In this document: positions 30,709 to 40,380 of the stretch, one piece after another
Layout of the letters: every line of letters starts with the position of its first letter
Position numbering within the stretch: the stretch's first letter is position 1
Source: Synechococcus sp. CS-1329
GTDB lineage: Bacteria > Cyanobacteriota > Cyanobacteriia > PCC-6307 > Cyanobiaceae
NCBI RefSeq assembly: GCF_025128055.1
Contig: NZ_JAHLYS010000001.1
Location: 1 to 64,000, forward strand
Length of the DNA stretch: 64,000 bases
Direction of reading: 5' to 3'
The notes under the pieces: model-generated
What the model was told of the DNA's origin: nothing
Seen by the model: the letters and a program-made list of their open reading frames with translations, nothing else
Databases searched by the model: none
Made by a program: the position numbers and the translations under genes

Positions 30709-31118
30709 TCCCGCAGCCTCCTTCGCCGCTCCCCGGGCTGGTTGACCACCAACAGCAGCCCGGCCACGATCGCCAGGTTCTTCAGCAGCTGAATGCGCTC
30801 GCCGGGGTCGCCCAGATCATGATGAAAGATCAGGCTGGTGGGCACCAGGAAGAGCAACAGCAGCGCGGCCCCCAGGCGCTGACGCCACCCCAGGATCAGC
30901 AGGGCCGACCCCACCGCCAGCACCAGCAGCACAGGGGCCAGGGGAAGGCCGGTGGCGGCGATCTTCTCGGTCACCCCCGCAAAGTTCGTGAACTTGCCCA
31001 CCAGGGCATGGACGAACACCAGGGCCAGCAGAACGCGGGCCAACCCGTCGATCCAGACGCCGGCCCGGGGCCGTTGGGCTGATCGGGAGAGACGCAGCCG
31101 GGACCTGGAGCTGCTCAT
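30705..31118 (-). CDS. DoxX family membrane protein
   Basis: This encodes 137 residues with four predicted membrane helices and the DoxX-type start RVLLALVFVHALVGKFTNFAG, followed by ATGLPLAPVLLVLAVGSALLILG. DoxX proteins are small membrane proteins linked to quinone-dependent oxidation or redox stress in other bacteria; here no partner is present. The N terminus is basic. It is convergent with sds (4-bp overlap) and divergent from the RodZ-like gene. Confidence 0.85.
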   Translation of the reverse strand: MSSSRSRLRLSRSAQRPRAGVWIDGLARVLLALVFVHALVGKFTNFAGVTEKIAATGLPLAPVLLVLAVGSALLILGWRQRLGAALLLLFLVPTSLIFHHDLGDPGERIQLLKNLAIVAGLLLVVNQPGERRRRLRD

Positions 31119-31167
31119 CGGGACTCATGCATCGAACCGCAGTCTGCGTCGGCTGGCCGTCGGCGCG

Positions 31168-32148
31168 ATGCAGCAGAGCGCCCTGACACCATCAGACCTT
31201 GCGTCCATGATGGGGCCATCCATCGATGGCAGCCCCAGCGTGAGTGAGCGAGTGTCCCAGCCAGCGGAGTCCGTCGAGCCGGCAGTGGCGGCCGACTCCT
31301 CCGCCAGCGAGCGACTGCCTGCCCTGGTGAACCTGGGTCGGGCGCTGGCCGAGGCCCGCGAGGCCCAGGCCATCCCCCTGGCGGTGCTGGCGGAGCAGAA
31401 CTACATCTCCAGCGACCGGCTCGAGGCCCTGGAGTCGGGCGATCACACGCGCCTGCCCGAGCGGATCTATCTGATTGCCCAGGCCCGGCGGGTGGCCACC
31501 AGCCTCGGCCTCAATGCCGAGGGGCTGACCGAGCCCCTGCTGAACCTCGACCTGCCTGGAGTCAGACGCACAGCCTCCCCTAGCCCAGCTCCTGTGGCCA
31601 GGGTGAGCCTAGCGGCTCCCGCCATGGCCCCGCGCGAGCCCGGCTCGCCCTCCCTGCTTGGGCCAACCCCACAGCTGCGCCGCACCGGAATCGGCTGGCG
31701 ACTGACAGGGGCTGCCGGCGTGCTGGCGCTGGCGGGGGGTCTGGCCTTCGGCTGGAAGCAGAGCCAACCGGCCGCCAGCAACCCGGCGAGCCCCCCCGTG
31801 GCAGCTGAGGCCAGCGAAGCCACAGCCATCAGCCCCACCAGCCAACCCAGTGAGACCGCCAAACCCGCCCAGCTCAGCCAGGGGAGCCTTCAGCTCAGCA
31901 GCCGGGAACCCTGCTGGCTGGAGGTGCGCAACGGCGAAGGCCAGGAGCTGTTTCGGGGTCTGTTCAGTGGCAGCAGCACCTTTTCCCTGGCAGCGGGACT
32001 GCAGGTGTTGGCAGGCCGCCCGGATCTGATCACGCTGACCACCGCCTCAGGCCAGACCCAGACGCTGGGCACCATTGAGCAAGTGCGCTGGCAGCGCTTT
32101 TCCAGCAGCGGGGAGCGCCAGCCGTCCACGGGCAGCAGCAGCCGCTGA
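31168..32148 (+). CDS. RodZ-like membrane protein: helix-turn-helix, TM segment, DUF4115 domain
   Basis: This encodes about 326 residues in the RodZ layout: an N-terminal Xre-like helix-turn-helix (LVNLGRALAEAREAQAI...EQNYISSDRLEALESGD at about 50-100), a disordered Pro/Ser linker, one membrane helix (GAAGVLALAGGLAFGW at about 182), another low-complexity linker, and a C-terminal beta-rich DUF4115 domain (EPCWLEVRNGEGQELFRGLFSG). RodZ anchors MreB to the membrane in rod-shaped cells; a comparable cytoskeletal role is inferred. The start is unsure: ATG at 31168 or 31207. No mre genes lie in the window. Confidence 0.82.
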   Translation: MQQSALTPSDLASMMGPSIDGSPSVSERVSQPAESVEPAVAADSSASERLPALVNLGRALAEAREAQAIPLAVLAEQNYISSDRLEALESGDHTRLPERIYLIAQARRVATSLGLNAEGLTEPLLNLDLPGVRRTASPSPAPVARVSLAAPAMAPREPGSPSLLGPTPQLRRTGIGWRLTGAAGVLALAGGLAFGWKQSQPAASNPASPPVAAEASEATAISPTSQPSETAKPAQLSQGSLQLSSREPCWLEVRNGEGQELFRGLFSGSSTFSLAAGLQVLAGRPDLITLTTASGQTQTLGTIEQVRWQRFSSSGERQPSTGSSSR

Positions 32149-32217
32149 ACCGATCCGAGGGAAGATGGCCATGGCCCCTGGAGCAGCCCGATCGAGCGCA
32201 TCTGCGAACCCGAACTG

Positions 32218-32880
<663 letters not shown>

Positions 32881-32971
32881 AGCTGTCCCCTTGAGAGCGT
32901 TGGTTGATCCACTCGGGCGGAACTGCCGGCCACCTTTACCCTGACCGCACCGTCAGTCTTCACCGAAGCCG

Positions 32972-33868
32972 TTGCGCCGAACTGTTCTTGCCCTCACGGC
33001 TCTGATCTCCGCCCTGATCGCCCCAGCTGCTGCCGTCGCCGAGGAGATCGACATGGAGATGGAGATGGAGATGGAGATGGAGATGGAGATGGAGGTGGAG
33101 GTGGAGGTGGAAGTGGAAACCGCCGAGGCACCAGCCCCTTCGCCCTGGAGCTCCACGGTGGAGGTCTATGGCTTCCTGCCCCTGCGCACCACCGGCAGCA
33201 CCACGGTGAGGGACCTCACGGCCGATCTGAATCTGGATCTGGATCAGGTGCTGCGGCCGCTGACCATGGCCGCCTATGTGCGGGGCAGCGTCGAGTACAA
33301 CCGGCTCGGCATGCTCACCGACCTCAGCTATGTGTCCGTGCGTGGCCAGGAGGGCAGGACATCCCGGGATGGAAGGCGGCGGCTGGATGCCTCACTCAAC
33401 AACATCCAGGGCATCTACGACCTGGCTGCGCGCTACCGCTTCGGTGACCGGGAAGAAGCCATCGCCAAGGCCGGCAGCTTCAGTGTGATTCCCTATGCCG
33501 GCGTGCGTTTCGTCGAGATGCGCTACGACCTGGATGTTCAGTTCGAAGGGCCGAACCTGAGCGCCTCCCGCTCCCGGAGCTTCGGCGGCACCGTGGCCCA
33601 ACCGTTGATCGGCACCCAGGCCATGGTGTTTCTCACACCACGGCTGCGCCTGTTCGCCCGCGGCGATCTCGGTGGCTTCGGCGTTAACAACTCCGATGAT
33701 TATTCCGCCAACGCCCAGGTGGGCCTCGGCTATGCCGTGGGGAACAACACTCAGCTCAATCTCTCCTGGCGCTACATGCACCTGGGCGGCACGAATGATC
33801 GGTCCCCCGAAAATTCCTACAGCATCAACCAGAACGGCGTTGAGCTGGGGGCAAAATTCTTTTTCTGA
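32972..33868 (+). CDS. Outer-membrane beta-barrel-like protein with (Met-Glu)7(Val-Glu)4 repeat
   Basis: This encodes 298 residues with an Ala/Leu-rich signal peptide (cleavage near AVAEE, residue 24), then an alternating Met-Glu/Val-Glu stretch (residues 28-49), a Pro/Ala linker, and a barrel-like part of amphipathic strands ending in FFF, the aromatic C terminus typical of outer-membrane proteins. Strand-rich blocks include VEVYGFLPLRTTG, VIPYAGVRFVEMRYD and QVGLGYAVGNNTQLNLSWRYMHLGG. The function is unknown; porin-like or outer-membrane structural roles are possible. It starts at a TTG (MRRTVLAL). The EamA transporter gene begins 8 bp later. Confidence 0.75.
   Translation: MRRTVLALTALISALIAPAAAVAEEIDMEMEMEMEMEMEMEVEVEVEVETAEAPAPSPWSSTVEVYGFLPLRTTGSTTVRDLTADLNLDLDQVLRPLTMAAYVRGSVEYNRLGMLTDLSYVSVRGQEGRTSRDGRRRLDASLNNIQGIYDLAARYRFGDREEAIAKAGSFSVIPYAGVRFVEMRYDLDVQFEGPNLSASRSRSFGGTVAQPLIGTQAMVFLTPRLRLFARGDLGGFGVNNSDDYSANAQVGLGYAVGNNTQLNLSWRYMHLGGTNDRSPENSYSINQNGVELGAKFFF
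33053..33118 (+). repeat. Hexanucleotide repeat (ATGGAG)7 (GTGGAR)4
   Basis: Eleven in-frame hexamers follow the signal peptide codons of the beta-barrel gene: seven ATGGAG, then two GTGGAG and two GTGGAA. The unit is two codons, so gain or loss of copies would change length but keep the frame. Confidence 0.95.
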
Positions 33869-33876
33869 GTTCAGCC

Positions 33877-34791
33877 ATGGCCTGGCTGCCCCTGGGGCTT
33901 TATGTCCTGCTGAAGGGGCTCAACGCCACCGCATTGAAAGGACTGCAGGCCTATGGGGCGGCCAATCCGATCGGCGGTGAGAACCCGATCAGCTTCTGCA
34001 ACGTTTTCTTTGTGGCCCAGCTGATCGTTGGGCTCGCGGCACTGCTGCCTGGGCGGCGGCAACTGCCCGCACTGCTGAGGCAACTCCGTGGAGGCGATCG
34101 CCGTCTGCTGGCCCTCGACACCCTGCTGGGATTGCTGCTGGGACCCGTGGCCTTCTACTTCTCCCTCGAGTCGCTCACGGTGATCAGCCAGACCCTGCTC
34201 TTTGCCCTGGTGCTCCCCCTCTCGGCACTGCTGGCCCGGCGGTTCCTGGGGGAGGCACTGCCGCGGGGCTTCTGGCTGAGCTTCGGCCTGATCGCCCTGG
34301 GATTGCTGCTGCCCCAGCTGGGGATGGCTGGCCTGGGCGGCCCGATGGATGAACTGCGGGGGGTGATCTGGGCGCTGCTGGGGGTGCTGGCCTTCGCCGG
34401 GGCTGGGGTGAGTGGCCGTGCCATCGCCCAGCGCGGCTGGCCCATCTCCCTCACGGTCGGGTTCACCACCACCATCTCAGCGCTGATCTTCGGTGCACTG
34501 GCCCTGGTTCTGTTCGGCCCCACCCATTTCCACCTGCTCAGTGCCCGCTGGGTGGTGGGGGTGATCATGGTCTATGGGATCGGCCTGTCCCTGGGCAGTG
34601 AACTGGCGCTGCGCCAGGCCTACCGCCGCTGGAGCGTGGCCCAGGTGTCGCTGTGGGGGTCGCTGACGATCGTGGTGTCGGTGGTCAGTGCGGCCCTGCT
34701 GCTGGGGGAACCGGTCCTGCCGGCAACGGTGCTGGGACTGGTGCTGGTGCTGCTGGGCACCAGGATGGGAACCATCGTCGGTGGGGCATGA
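33877..34791 (+). CDS. EamA/DMT family transporter
   Basis: This 304-residue membrane protein has about ten hydrophobic segments in two EamA-type halves (first to about 150, second starting at MDELRGVIWALLGVLAFAGAG). The second half ends in the typical GEPVLPATVLGLVLVLLGTRM helix. DMT transporters export or import small metabolites, amino acids or drugs; no substrate is predictable. It starts 8 bp after the barrel gene and is followed 1 bp later by the META-domain gene, forming an operon-like run to 40751. Confidence 0.87.
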   Translation: MAWLPLGLYVLLKGLNATALKGLQAYGAANPIGGENPISFCNVFFVAQLIVGLAALLPGRRQLPALLRQLRGGDRRLLALDTLLGLLLGPVAFYFSLESLTVISQTLLFALVLPLSALLARRFLGEALPRGFWLSFGLIALGLLLPQLGMAGLGGPMDELRGVIWALLGVLAFAGAGVSGRAIAQRGWPISLTVGFTTTISALIFGALALVLFGPTHFHLLSARWVVGVIMVYGIGLSLGSELALRQAYRRWSVAQVSLWGSLTIVVSVVSAALLLGEPVLPATVLGLVLVLLGTRMGTIVGGA

Positions 34792-34792
34792 C

Positions 34793-35623
34793 ATGAGCAA
34801 ACGCAGCGCAGGCGCCTGGGCTTGCCTCGGGCTGGCCCTGGCGGGCCTGCTCACGGTCCCGCTCGCAGCGCCGCTGGCCCAGGCCCGCCCGCCGGCTGAG
34901 CCGGCGGGCGAAGCACCCCGTCGCTCGCCCCTGGAGGGGAGTGCCTGGCTGCTGGAGTCGCTCCCAGGACGCAGGGCCTTGATTGCACCCACTCCGACGC
35001 TGCGCCTGGAGCAGGGCCGCGTCAGCGGCAGCGACGGCTGCAACCGCTACTCCGCTGCTGTGCAGGTGCGGGATTCGATCTTTCGGCTGAACGAACAGGG
35101 TCCCTCCACCCAGATGGCCTGCCCCGACAAGCAGATGCGCCAGGCCGAAGCCTTCAGGGCCGCCCTGACGGCAGCGAGGGGCTACGCCCTGCGCAACGGC
35201 CAGCTGGAGCTGATGGCCGCCAATGGCAAGCCGCTGGCCCGCTTCCGGCCCCAGCCCCAGGAGATCGCCGGTGCCCTCTGGATCGTCACCGGTCTGAACA
35301 ACGGCAAGCAGGCGGTGGTGAGCACCCTGACCGGTACCACCCTCAGCCTGGAGCTCAGCTCCAGGGGCCGCCTGGCTGGAACGGCTGGCTGCAACCGTTA
35401 CAACGCAGCGGCGGTGGTGGGCCAGGGAACGATCCAGGTGAGTCGTCCACCGGCGGCGACCCGCAGGGTCTGCGTGCGGCCCCGGGGCGTGATGGAGCAG
35501 GAAATCCAGTTTCTGAACGCCCTTCAATCCGCCAGCCAGTGGCAGATCGAAGCGAACCGGCTGGAGTTGCGCCGCCCCGATGGGGCCCTGGCGATCACCC
35601 TGCGCCGCGCCGACGGCCGATGA
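34793..35623 (+). CDS. Secreted protein with two META-type domains
   Basis: This encodes 276 residues with a signal peptide (hydrophobic core at about 9-28, cleavage near AQARP). Two META/HslJ-like repeats follow: the first has SGSDGCNRYSAA and QMACPD, the second has LAGTAGCNRYNAA and a later RRVCVRP. META domains occur in HslJ-type lipoproteins tied to envelope stress or inhibitor resistance. It overlaps the aspartic protease gene (ATGA). A partner role with the downstream protease, for example as inhibitor or substrate, is speculation. Confidence 0.8.
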   Translation: MSKRSAGAWACLGLALAGLLTVPLAAPLAQARPPAEPAGEAPRRSPLEGSAWLLESLPGRRALIAPTPTLRLEQGRVSGSDGCNRYSAAVQVRDSIFRLNEQGPSTQMACPDKQMRQAEAFRAALTAARGYALRNGQLELMAANGKPLARFRPQPQEIAGALWIVTGLNNGKQAVVSTLTGTTLSLELSSRGRLAGTAGCNRYNAAAVVGQGTIQVSRPPAATRRVCVRPRGVMEQEIQFLNALQSASQWQIEANRLELRRPDGALAITLRRADGR

Positions 35624-36621
35624 GCGGCAGGGCCGCCGCCATGGGTCATCCTCTGGGGCTGGGATTGGGGCTCGCGGGCCTGCTGCTCGCGGGTTCGGCC
35701 CCCAGCTCTGGGGCTGAGGCCATCACCACAGCGGCCTTGATTCAGCTGGGGGGGCCACCGCTGGCGCCCGGTCGCAGCAGCGGCCAGGTGAGTGCTCCCC
35801 TGGAGCGGGCCAGCGGCGGTGACACCCCCGTGCTGAGCCTCCAGAGCAGCGGCGGCCCAGTGCGGTTGCTGCTCGACACCGGCGCCTCCACCACCCTGGT
35901 GAGCCCCGATCTGGTGCGCCGCCTGGCTCTTGAGAGCCAGCTGGTGGATCCGAAGACCTTTGCCCTCGCCGGTGCCGGTGAGGCCTGCCCCGACCTCAAG
36001 CCGCGGCGGGTGCGTCTGCCCGACCTGGAGATCAGCGCAGCTGGCAACCGACTCCAGATCAAAGGCATGGAGGCGCTGGTGCTGCCGGTGGCAGGGCTGC
36101 CGGAGGGGGTGGATGGGGTGCTGGGGGCGCCGCAGCTGCGGCAGCAGCCGCTCTGGATCGACCCCCTGGGCCAGCGCCTCAGCCTGGGTCCGCTGGCCCT
36201 CGTCGATGCCGAGCGCTTTCGCCGGGCAGCCCCCGCCACCATCCTGCCGCTGCTCTGGCGCGAAGGAGTGCCGCTGATGCCCTTGCGGACCCCCGCGGGT
36301 TCGGCCCTCGCCCTGGCCGACACCGGCGCCGAGGGGCTGTTCATCACGGCGGGCCTGGCGACAAAGCTGCGGCCCCTGGCACCCGCCAGTGCTGTGCGGC
36401 TGGCGGGGTTCTGCGGCGAGCAGAGCGCCAGCCTCCAGACCCTCTCCGGCCTGGCTCTGCCGGGGGGTGATCCAGCCCAGCGCGTTGAGGCCATCGTGAC
36501 CGCCAACCCGATCTTCGAGAGCCTGCGGGTGGAGGCGATCGTGGGGCAGGAGTTGTTGCGCCGAAGGGCCCAGCTCTGGCGGCTGGATGCGCTGCCTGCA
36601 ACGCTGAGCCTCTGGCCCTAG
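35620..36621 (+). CDS. Retropepsin-like aspartic protease with two DTGA motifs in one chain
   Basis: This encodes 333 residues with a signal peptide or anchor at about 10-30. DTGAST at 86-91 is a full retropepsin active site in the LLLDTGAS context with downstream VDGVLGA, the second structural signature. A second DTGAEG sits at 234-239 followed by AIVGQELL. Retroviral-type enzymes dimerise so that two DTG loops meet; here both are in cis, as in pepsins, so the protein could be an active monomer. It acts outside the cytoplasm if the signal peptide is right. Substrate unknown. It overlaps the META gene and precedes the zinc-ribbon gene by 10 bp. Confidence 0.8.
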   Translation: MSGRAAAMGHPLGLGLGLAGLLLAGSAPSSGAEAITTAALIQLGGPPLAPGRSSGQVSAPLERASGGDTPVLSLQSSGGPVRLLLDTGASTTLVSPDLVRRLALESQLVDPKTFALAGAGEACPDLKPRRVRLPDLEISAAGNRLQIKGMEALVLPVAGLPEGVDGVLGAPQLRQQPLWIDPLGQRLSLGPLALVDAERFRRAAPATILPLLWREGVPLMPLRTPAGSALALADTGAEGLFITAGLATKLRPLAPASAVRLAGFCGEQSASLQTLSGLALPGGDPAQRVEAIVTANPIFESLRVEAIVGQELLRRRAQLWRLDALPATLSLWP

Positions 36622-36631
36622 CACCGCGCTG

Positions 36632-37963
36632 ATGCCGCAAGGAGTCCCGTTCACCGCCCGCCTGAGCCGTGCCCGCCACCGGCTGGGGCGGCTGATGGGC
36701 AGGCTGCTGCAGCGCTCGGGGAGCCTCAATGGCCAGCCCCTGAACAAGGCCAGCCTGCTGGTGATCCTGCTGGTGGATCTGCTGTTGCTGGTCAACATCT
36801 TCAACGGCATGGCCGCCATCGCCGAATGGCCCCTGAGCCCCCAGCAGGCCTTCCCCTGTCAGGCCGAGTGGAGCCTCCAGCGCACAGGCAGCCCGGATCG
36901 GCGTGAGCAGAACCTCGCGATCCTGCGCCGGGCCATTCCCCGCCGCTCGCCGGGAGAGAGCCAGGCGTCAGCCCCAGAACCGGGAGTCCGGGCCCGGGCC
37001 ATCGGGGACGGCCGCGACCGCCTGGGCCAGGTGGCGCCCCTCTGCCTGGAGTTCGCGGGCCATCAGGACCGCATCGCCGCCCAGCCGCAGCTGCGCCAGC
37101 GGCAGAGGGAGCTGGATGCGGCCGAAAGCGAGATCACCGGCCTGGAGCAGGACACCGCCGCCATCCGCTCCCAGTACGACTCCAGCCTGCTGGAGCAGAT
37201 CGCCGGGCAACCGGCCTCCCAGTCGATCCAGACGGTGCCGGCCTCCCAGGCCCGGCGTGAGATCGAGGCCAACAAGGCCCGCACTACCATCCTGCGCTCC
37301 GAGGTGGTGACGCTTGGCCAGGACCTGCTGGAGGCCCCTGAGAGCCAGGCGTTTCTGGCCTTCCTCAACCGCAGCGGCAACTTTGAGGCGATGGAGCGGG
37401 GCTTCGCGCGGGCTCAGTTCTGGGCCCCCAGCCAGCGTCTGCTGCTGCAGGGCCTCTTCCTGGTGCCCCTGGTGCTGCTGAGCCTGCTGATCCACCGCCA
37501 CGCCCTGCGCCACAACCACGGCCTGCTGGCCCTGGTGAGCTGGCACCTGCTGGTGATCTCCCTGATCCCGCTGCTGCTGAAGCTGGCGGAAGTGGCCCAG
37601 GTGGGGGTGATCTTCGAGCTGCTGCTGGCGGCGGTGCGAGCCCTGGCGGGCAATCTGCGCTTCCTGGTGAATTACCTCTACCTGCTGGCGGTGCCAGTGG
37701 TGGGTTTCGCCCTGATCAAGCTGCTGCAGGCGCTGGTGTTCAACCCCAGGCTGCAGGCGGCGGAGCGGGCCCAGCGCGGCCGCTGCCTGCACTGCGCGCG
37801 CAAGCTCGCCAACGCTGATCGTCACTGCCCCCACTGCGGCTACGCCCAGCTCCGCGACTGCGTCCACTGCCACGAGCCCACCCGCCGGCACCTGCCCTAC
37901 TGCAGCCACTGCGGTGCCGCCCAGCTGGAGGTGGCCCCAGCGGCCCAAAGCCCCCGACCATGA
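36632..37963 (+). CDS. Membrane protein with coiled coil and C-terminal double zinc ribbon
   Basis: I do not recognise a named family. The 443 residues show an N-terminal basic region, a first membrane helix (about 43-62), an extra-cytoplasmic region with a coiled-coil stretch (about 150-235, QRQRELDAAESEITGLEQ), three further hydrophobic segments between about 270 and 370, and a C-terminal cytosolic zinc-binding module. Four CxxC knuckles (Cys385/388, 399/402, 410/413, 424/427) would form two zinc ribbons. It lies between the aspartic protease and the CPBP membrane protease and overlaps the latter by 4 bp, suggesting coordinated expression. A regulatory or scaffold role is inferred only from context. 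Confidence 0.72.
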   Translation: MPQGVPFTARLSRARHRLGRLMGRLLQRSGSLNGQPLNKASLLVILLVDLLLLVNIFNGMAAIAEWPLSPQQAFPCQAEWSLQRTGSPDRREQNLAILRRAIPRRSPGESQASAPEPGVRARAIGDGRDRLGQVAPLCLEFAGHQDRIAAQPQLRQRQRELDAAESEITGLEQDTAAIRSQYDSSLLEQIAGQPASQSIQTVPASQARREIEANKARTTILRSEVVTLGQDLLEAPESQAFLAFLNRSGNFEAMERGFARAQFWAPSQRLLLQGLFLVPLVLLSLLIHRHALRHNHGLLALVSWHLLVISLIPLLLKLAEVAQVGVIFELLLAAVRALAGNLRFLVNYLYLLAVPVVGFALIKLLQALVFNPRLQAAERAQRGRCLHCARKLANADRHCPHCGYAQLRDCVHCHEPTRRHLPYCSHCGAAQLEVAPAAQSPRP

Positions 37964-40380
37964 GATCGGCATTACCCCCCGGGCGGCGACCAGGCCCCTG
38001 GTCCCGTGCTCGGCGGCCACTGCTGCTGCTGACCCTGGTGGTGTCGCTGCTGCTGGCTCCCTCCCTGGCCGGCCCGCCCTCCCCTGGCAGCAGCTACGCC
38101 CTGGCCCAGGCCGCCCCCTTCAACCGACCCAGCCACTACCCGCTGGCCCAGCGCCCCGATCCGCGCCTGTATCAGCCGCATGCCGACTGGATCGGGCGGT
38201 TGATCCTGCCCAGCGCCGCTGAAACCGAGCGGGATCCCGGCGACTGGGTGTGGGTCGAGATCGAGCACGCGCCCACGCCAGCCGTGGCGCTCCAGGGGCA
38301 GGTGCTGCGCCTGGGCTGGGCCCAGCGGCCGGCCCTGCAGGAGCTGGTGGAGCGGGTGAGCACCGATGTGCGCTTCGCGCCCGAGGCCCAGGCGATCGAG
38401 GCCCAGGGCAACCTGCTGCCAAGGCGGCTGGATGGGCGCCGGCGGGTGGGACCGCTGCAGTCGCTGGCGGGAGCGCGCCCCAACGACGATCTGATCGTGC
38501 AGCTGGAGGAGGTGGAGCTGGAGCCAGCTGTGGCCGGCTCCAGCCGGCTGAGCATCGGCCGACCGCCGCTGCAGATCAGCGGCCGCTACGTGGGTCTGGG
38601 GCAGATCCTTGGGCCCGTTGCCGGCCAGCCGGAGCGTTTCCGCGTGCGCCACTGGAGCCCGGAGCAGGGGGACTTCAGCGGCCCCGAGGATGTGGTGCGG
38701 GTGCCCCAGCAGCCCCGCGACCGCTCCGGCCGCTGGATCTCCACACCGCGGGGGCTCAGCTCCAATCCCGTGGGGGCCCAGGGCTGGTACCTCTATGGCG
38801 CGCCCGATGCCGAGGGGCTGTTCACGGTGCAGGCCATCCGGCCCAGGGCCCTGAACCTGCTGAGCCCCGATGACGTGCTGCCCACCACCCGCGAGGGAAT
38901 CGCCTACATCCTCCGCGGCAACTGGGCCGACACCCCCCGCCAACGGGGGCGGATCAGGCGGGTGTTGCTGGGCGAAAACTGGCAGGCCGGGGATAGGGCC
39001 CTGCTGATCCACAGCTTCGGTGGCATCGGCGGGCCGGGCGGTGAGCGGATCAGCGGCGCCACCGTGACCGGCCACTTCGCCTTCGGAGAAGCGCGGGTGG
39101 TGAACGATGCCATCACCGGCGAGCCCCGCTTCGACCTGCGCTACCACCAGATCTATGCCAACAACCCCAATGGCATCGTCTCGGGGACCCAGGACTGGAC
39201 GGCCTTCAGCGGTGATCTGCAGCGGGGCTGGCTGGGCTCGCGGCCCATCTCCGATGTGCTGATCAAGCTGCGCCCCTTCGATGACCTGACGGTGGCCGGC
39301 CAACCCCTGTCGTTGCTGCAGGAGCTAGCGATCCAGGCGGAGGTGCTGATGGCCCGCTACCGCAGTGGCGATGGCAGCGGCGTCTCCACGGTGACCCCGG
39401 CCACCTCCTGCGTGCAGGATTCGAGCCAGGCGCTGTTCATCGCCATCGATCGCCTGCGCCAGCGCACGGCCAACGAACCCGAGCTGCGCCGCTGGATCAA
39501 AGCCCACCCCCAGGAGAACTCCAGCCAGGCCTTCCGCCAGCTGGCGCACCTTTCCTCCTCCCTCGATGAGCTGCTCAGCCCCTTCGGCATGGTGCGCTCC
39601 GATTGGCGCCACAACGCGGCGGTGGTGGCGGGTGGGAGCTTCATGCGCGGTGAAACGGGTGTGGATGCGCTGCTGAGCTGGCGCTCGATGCTGCCCCGCC
39701 GCGCCCACGACGACATGGCGCGGGTGTTCCTGCAGCACGGCGCCAGCCTCTGGTTCCTGCGCAGCAACCAGCTGGCCGGCGGCGACACCAGCCTTGAGCC
39801 GCTGGCCCCCACCCTGCTGCTGGGTCAGATTCCGGTCCTCTCCACCCTGCTGCGACGCCTCAGCGATGCCCTGTTCGCGCCCCTCGGGCCTGCCAGCCTG
39901 GGGAGCGCCGTAGCGGTGGTGGCGGCCTACGCGGCGCTGGCTCTGCCGCTGGGCTGGCGCTCGGGTTTTCTGAGCCCCTGGAGGCTCGAAGCAGTGGGGC
40001 CGGCGCTGCGGGCCGTGCCGGGCCTGCTGCTGATGCCGGCCCTGGGGGAGGAACTTCTGTTCCGCGTAGCCCTGCTGCCCCACCCGCTTGAAGGGGAATC
40101 CCTGGCCAGCTCAGCCGCCTGGGGAGCCCTGAGCGTGGGCCTGTTCGTGCTGTATCACCCTCTGGCGGCCCGTTGCTGGTACCCGGCGGGGCGAGGGGTG
40201 TTCGGCGACGGCCGCTTCCTGATCCAGTGCACCCTGCTGGGGGCGGCCTGCGTGCTGATCTACGGGCTGAGCGGCTCCCTCTGGCCGCCGGTGTTGCTGC
40301 ATGGGCTGGCTGTAACGCTCTGGCTCTGGGGCCTGGGGGGCAGAGCGAGGATGCAGGAGCAGCCGCAGCCCTCGCCGTGA
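37960..40380 (+). CDS. Large secreted/membrane protein ending in a CPBP-family intramembrane protease domain
   Basis: This encodes 806 residues with an N-terminal signal/anchor (about 20-40), a long extracytoplasmic beta-rich region to about 640, and C-terminal membrane helices carrying the CPBP (Rce1-like) glutamic protease motifs: Glu697-Glu698 in GEELLFR, His733 in LYHPL and His781 in LLHGLAV. CPBP enzymes cleave within the membrane, for example prenylated or peptide substrates. The first about 640 residues resemble no domain I can name. The ATG overlaps the stop of the zinc-ribbon gene, and the stop overlaps the GTG of the next gene, so all three should be translated together. Confidence 0.8.
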   Translation: MRSALPPGRRPGPWSRARRPLLLLTLVVSLLLAPSLAGPPSPGSSYALAQAAPFNRPSHYPLAQRPDPRLYQPHADWIGRLILPSAAETERDPGDWVWVEIEHAPTPAVALQGQVLRLGWAQRPALQELVERVSTDVRFAPEAQAIEAQGNLLPRRLDGRRRVGPLQSLAGARPNDDLIVQLEEVELEPAVAGSSRLSIGRPPLQISGRYVGLGQILGPVAGQPERFRVRHWSPEQGDFSGPEDVVRVPQQPRDRSGRWISTPRGLSSNPVGAQGWYLYGAPDAEGLFTVQAIRPRALNLLSPDDVLPTTREGIAYILRGNWADTPRQRGRIRRVLLGENWQAGDRALLIHSFGGIGGPGGERISGATVTGHFAFGEARVVNDAITGEPRFDLRYHQIYANNPNGIVSGTQDWTAFSGDLQRGWLGSRPISDVLIKLRPFDDLTVAGQPLSLLQELAIQAEVLMARYRSGDGSGVSTVTPATSCVQDSSQALFIAIDRLRQRTANEPELRRWIKAHPQENSSQAFRQLAHLSSSLDELLSPFGMVRSDWRHNAAVVAGGSFMRGETGVDALLSWRSMLPRRAHDDMARVFLQHGASLWFLRSNQLAGGDTSLEPLAPTLLLGQIPVLSTLLRRLSDALFAPLGPASLGSAVAVVAAYAALALPLGWRSGFLSPWRLEAVGPALRAVPGLLLMPALGEELLFRVALLPHPLEGESLASSAAWGALSVGLFVLYHPLAARCWYPAGRGVFGDGRFLIQCTLLGAACVLIYGLSGSLWPPVLLHGLAVTLWLWGLGGRARMQEQPQPSP

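Noticed and set aside
37972-39303. 443-codon minus-strand frame
   Set aside because: Antisense to the CPBP protein, His/Gln/Gly-rich, no domain.
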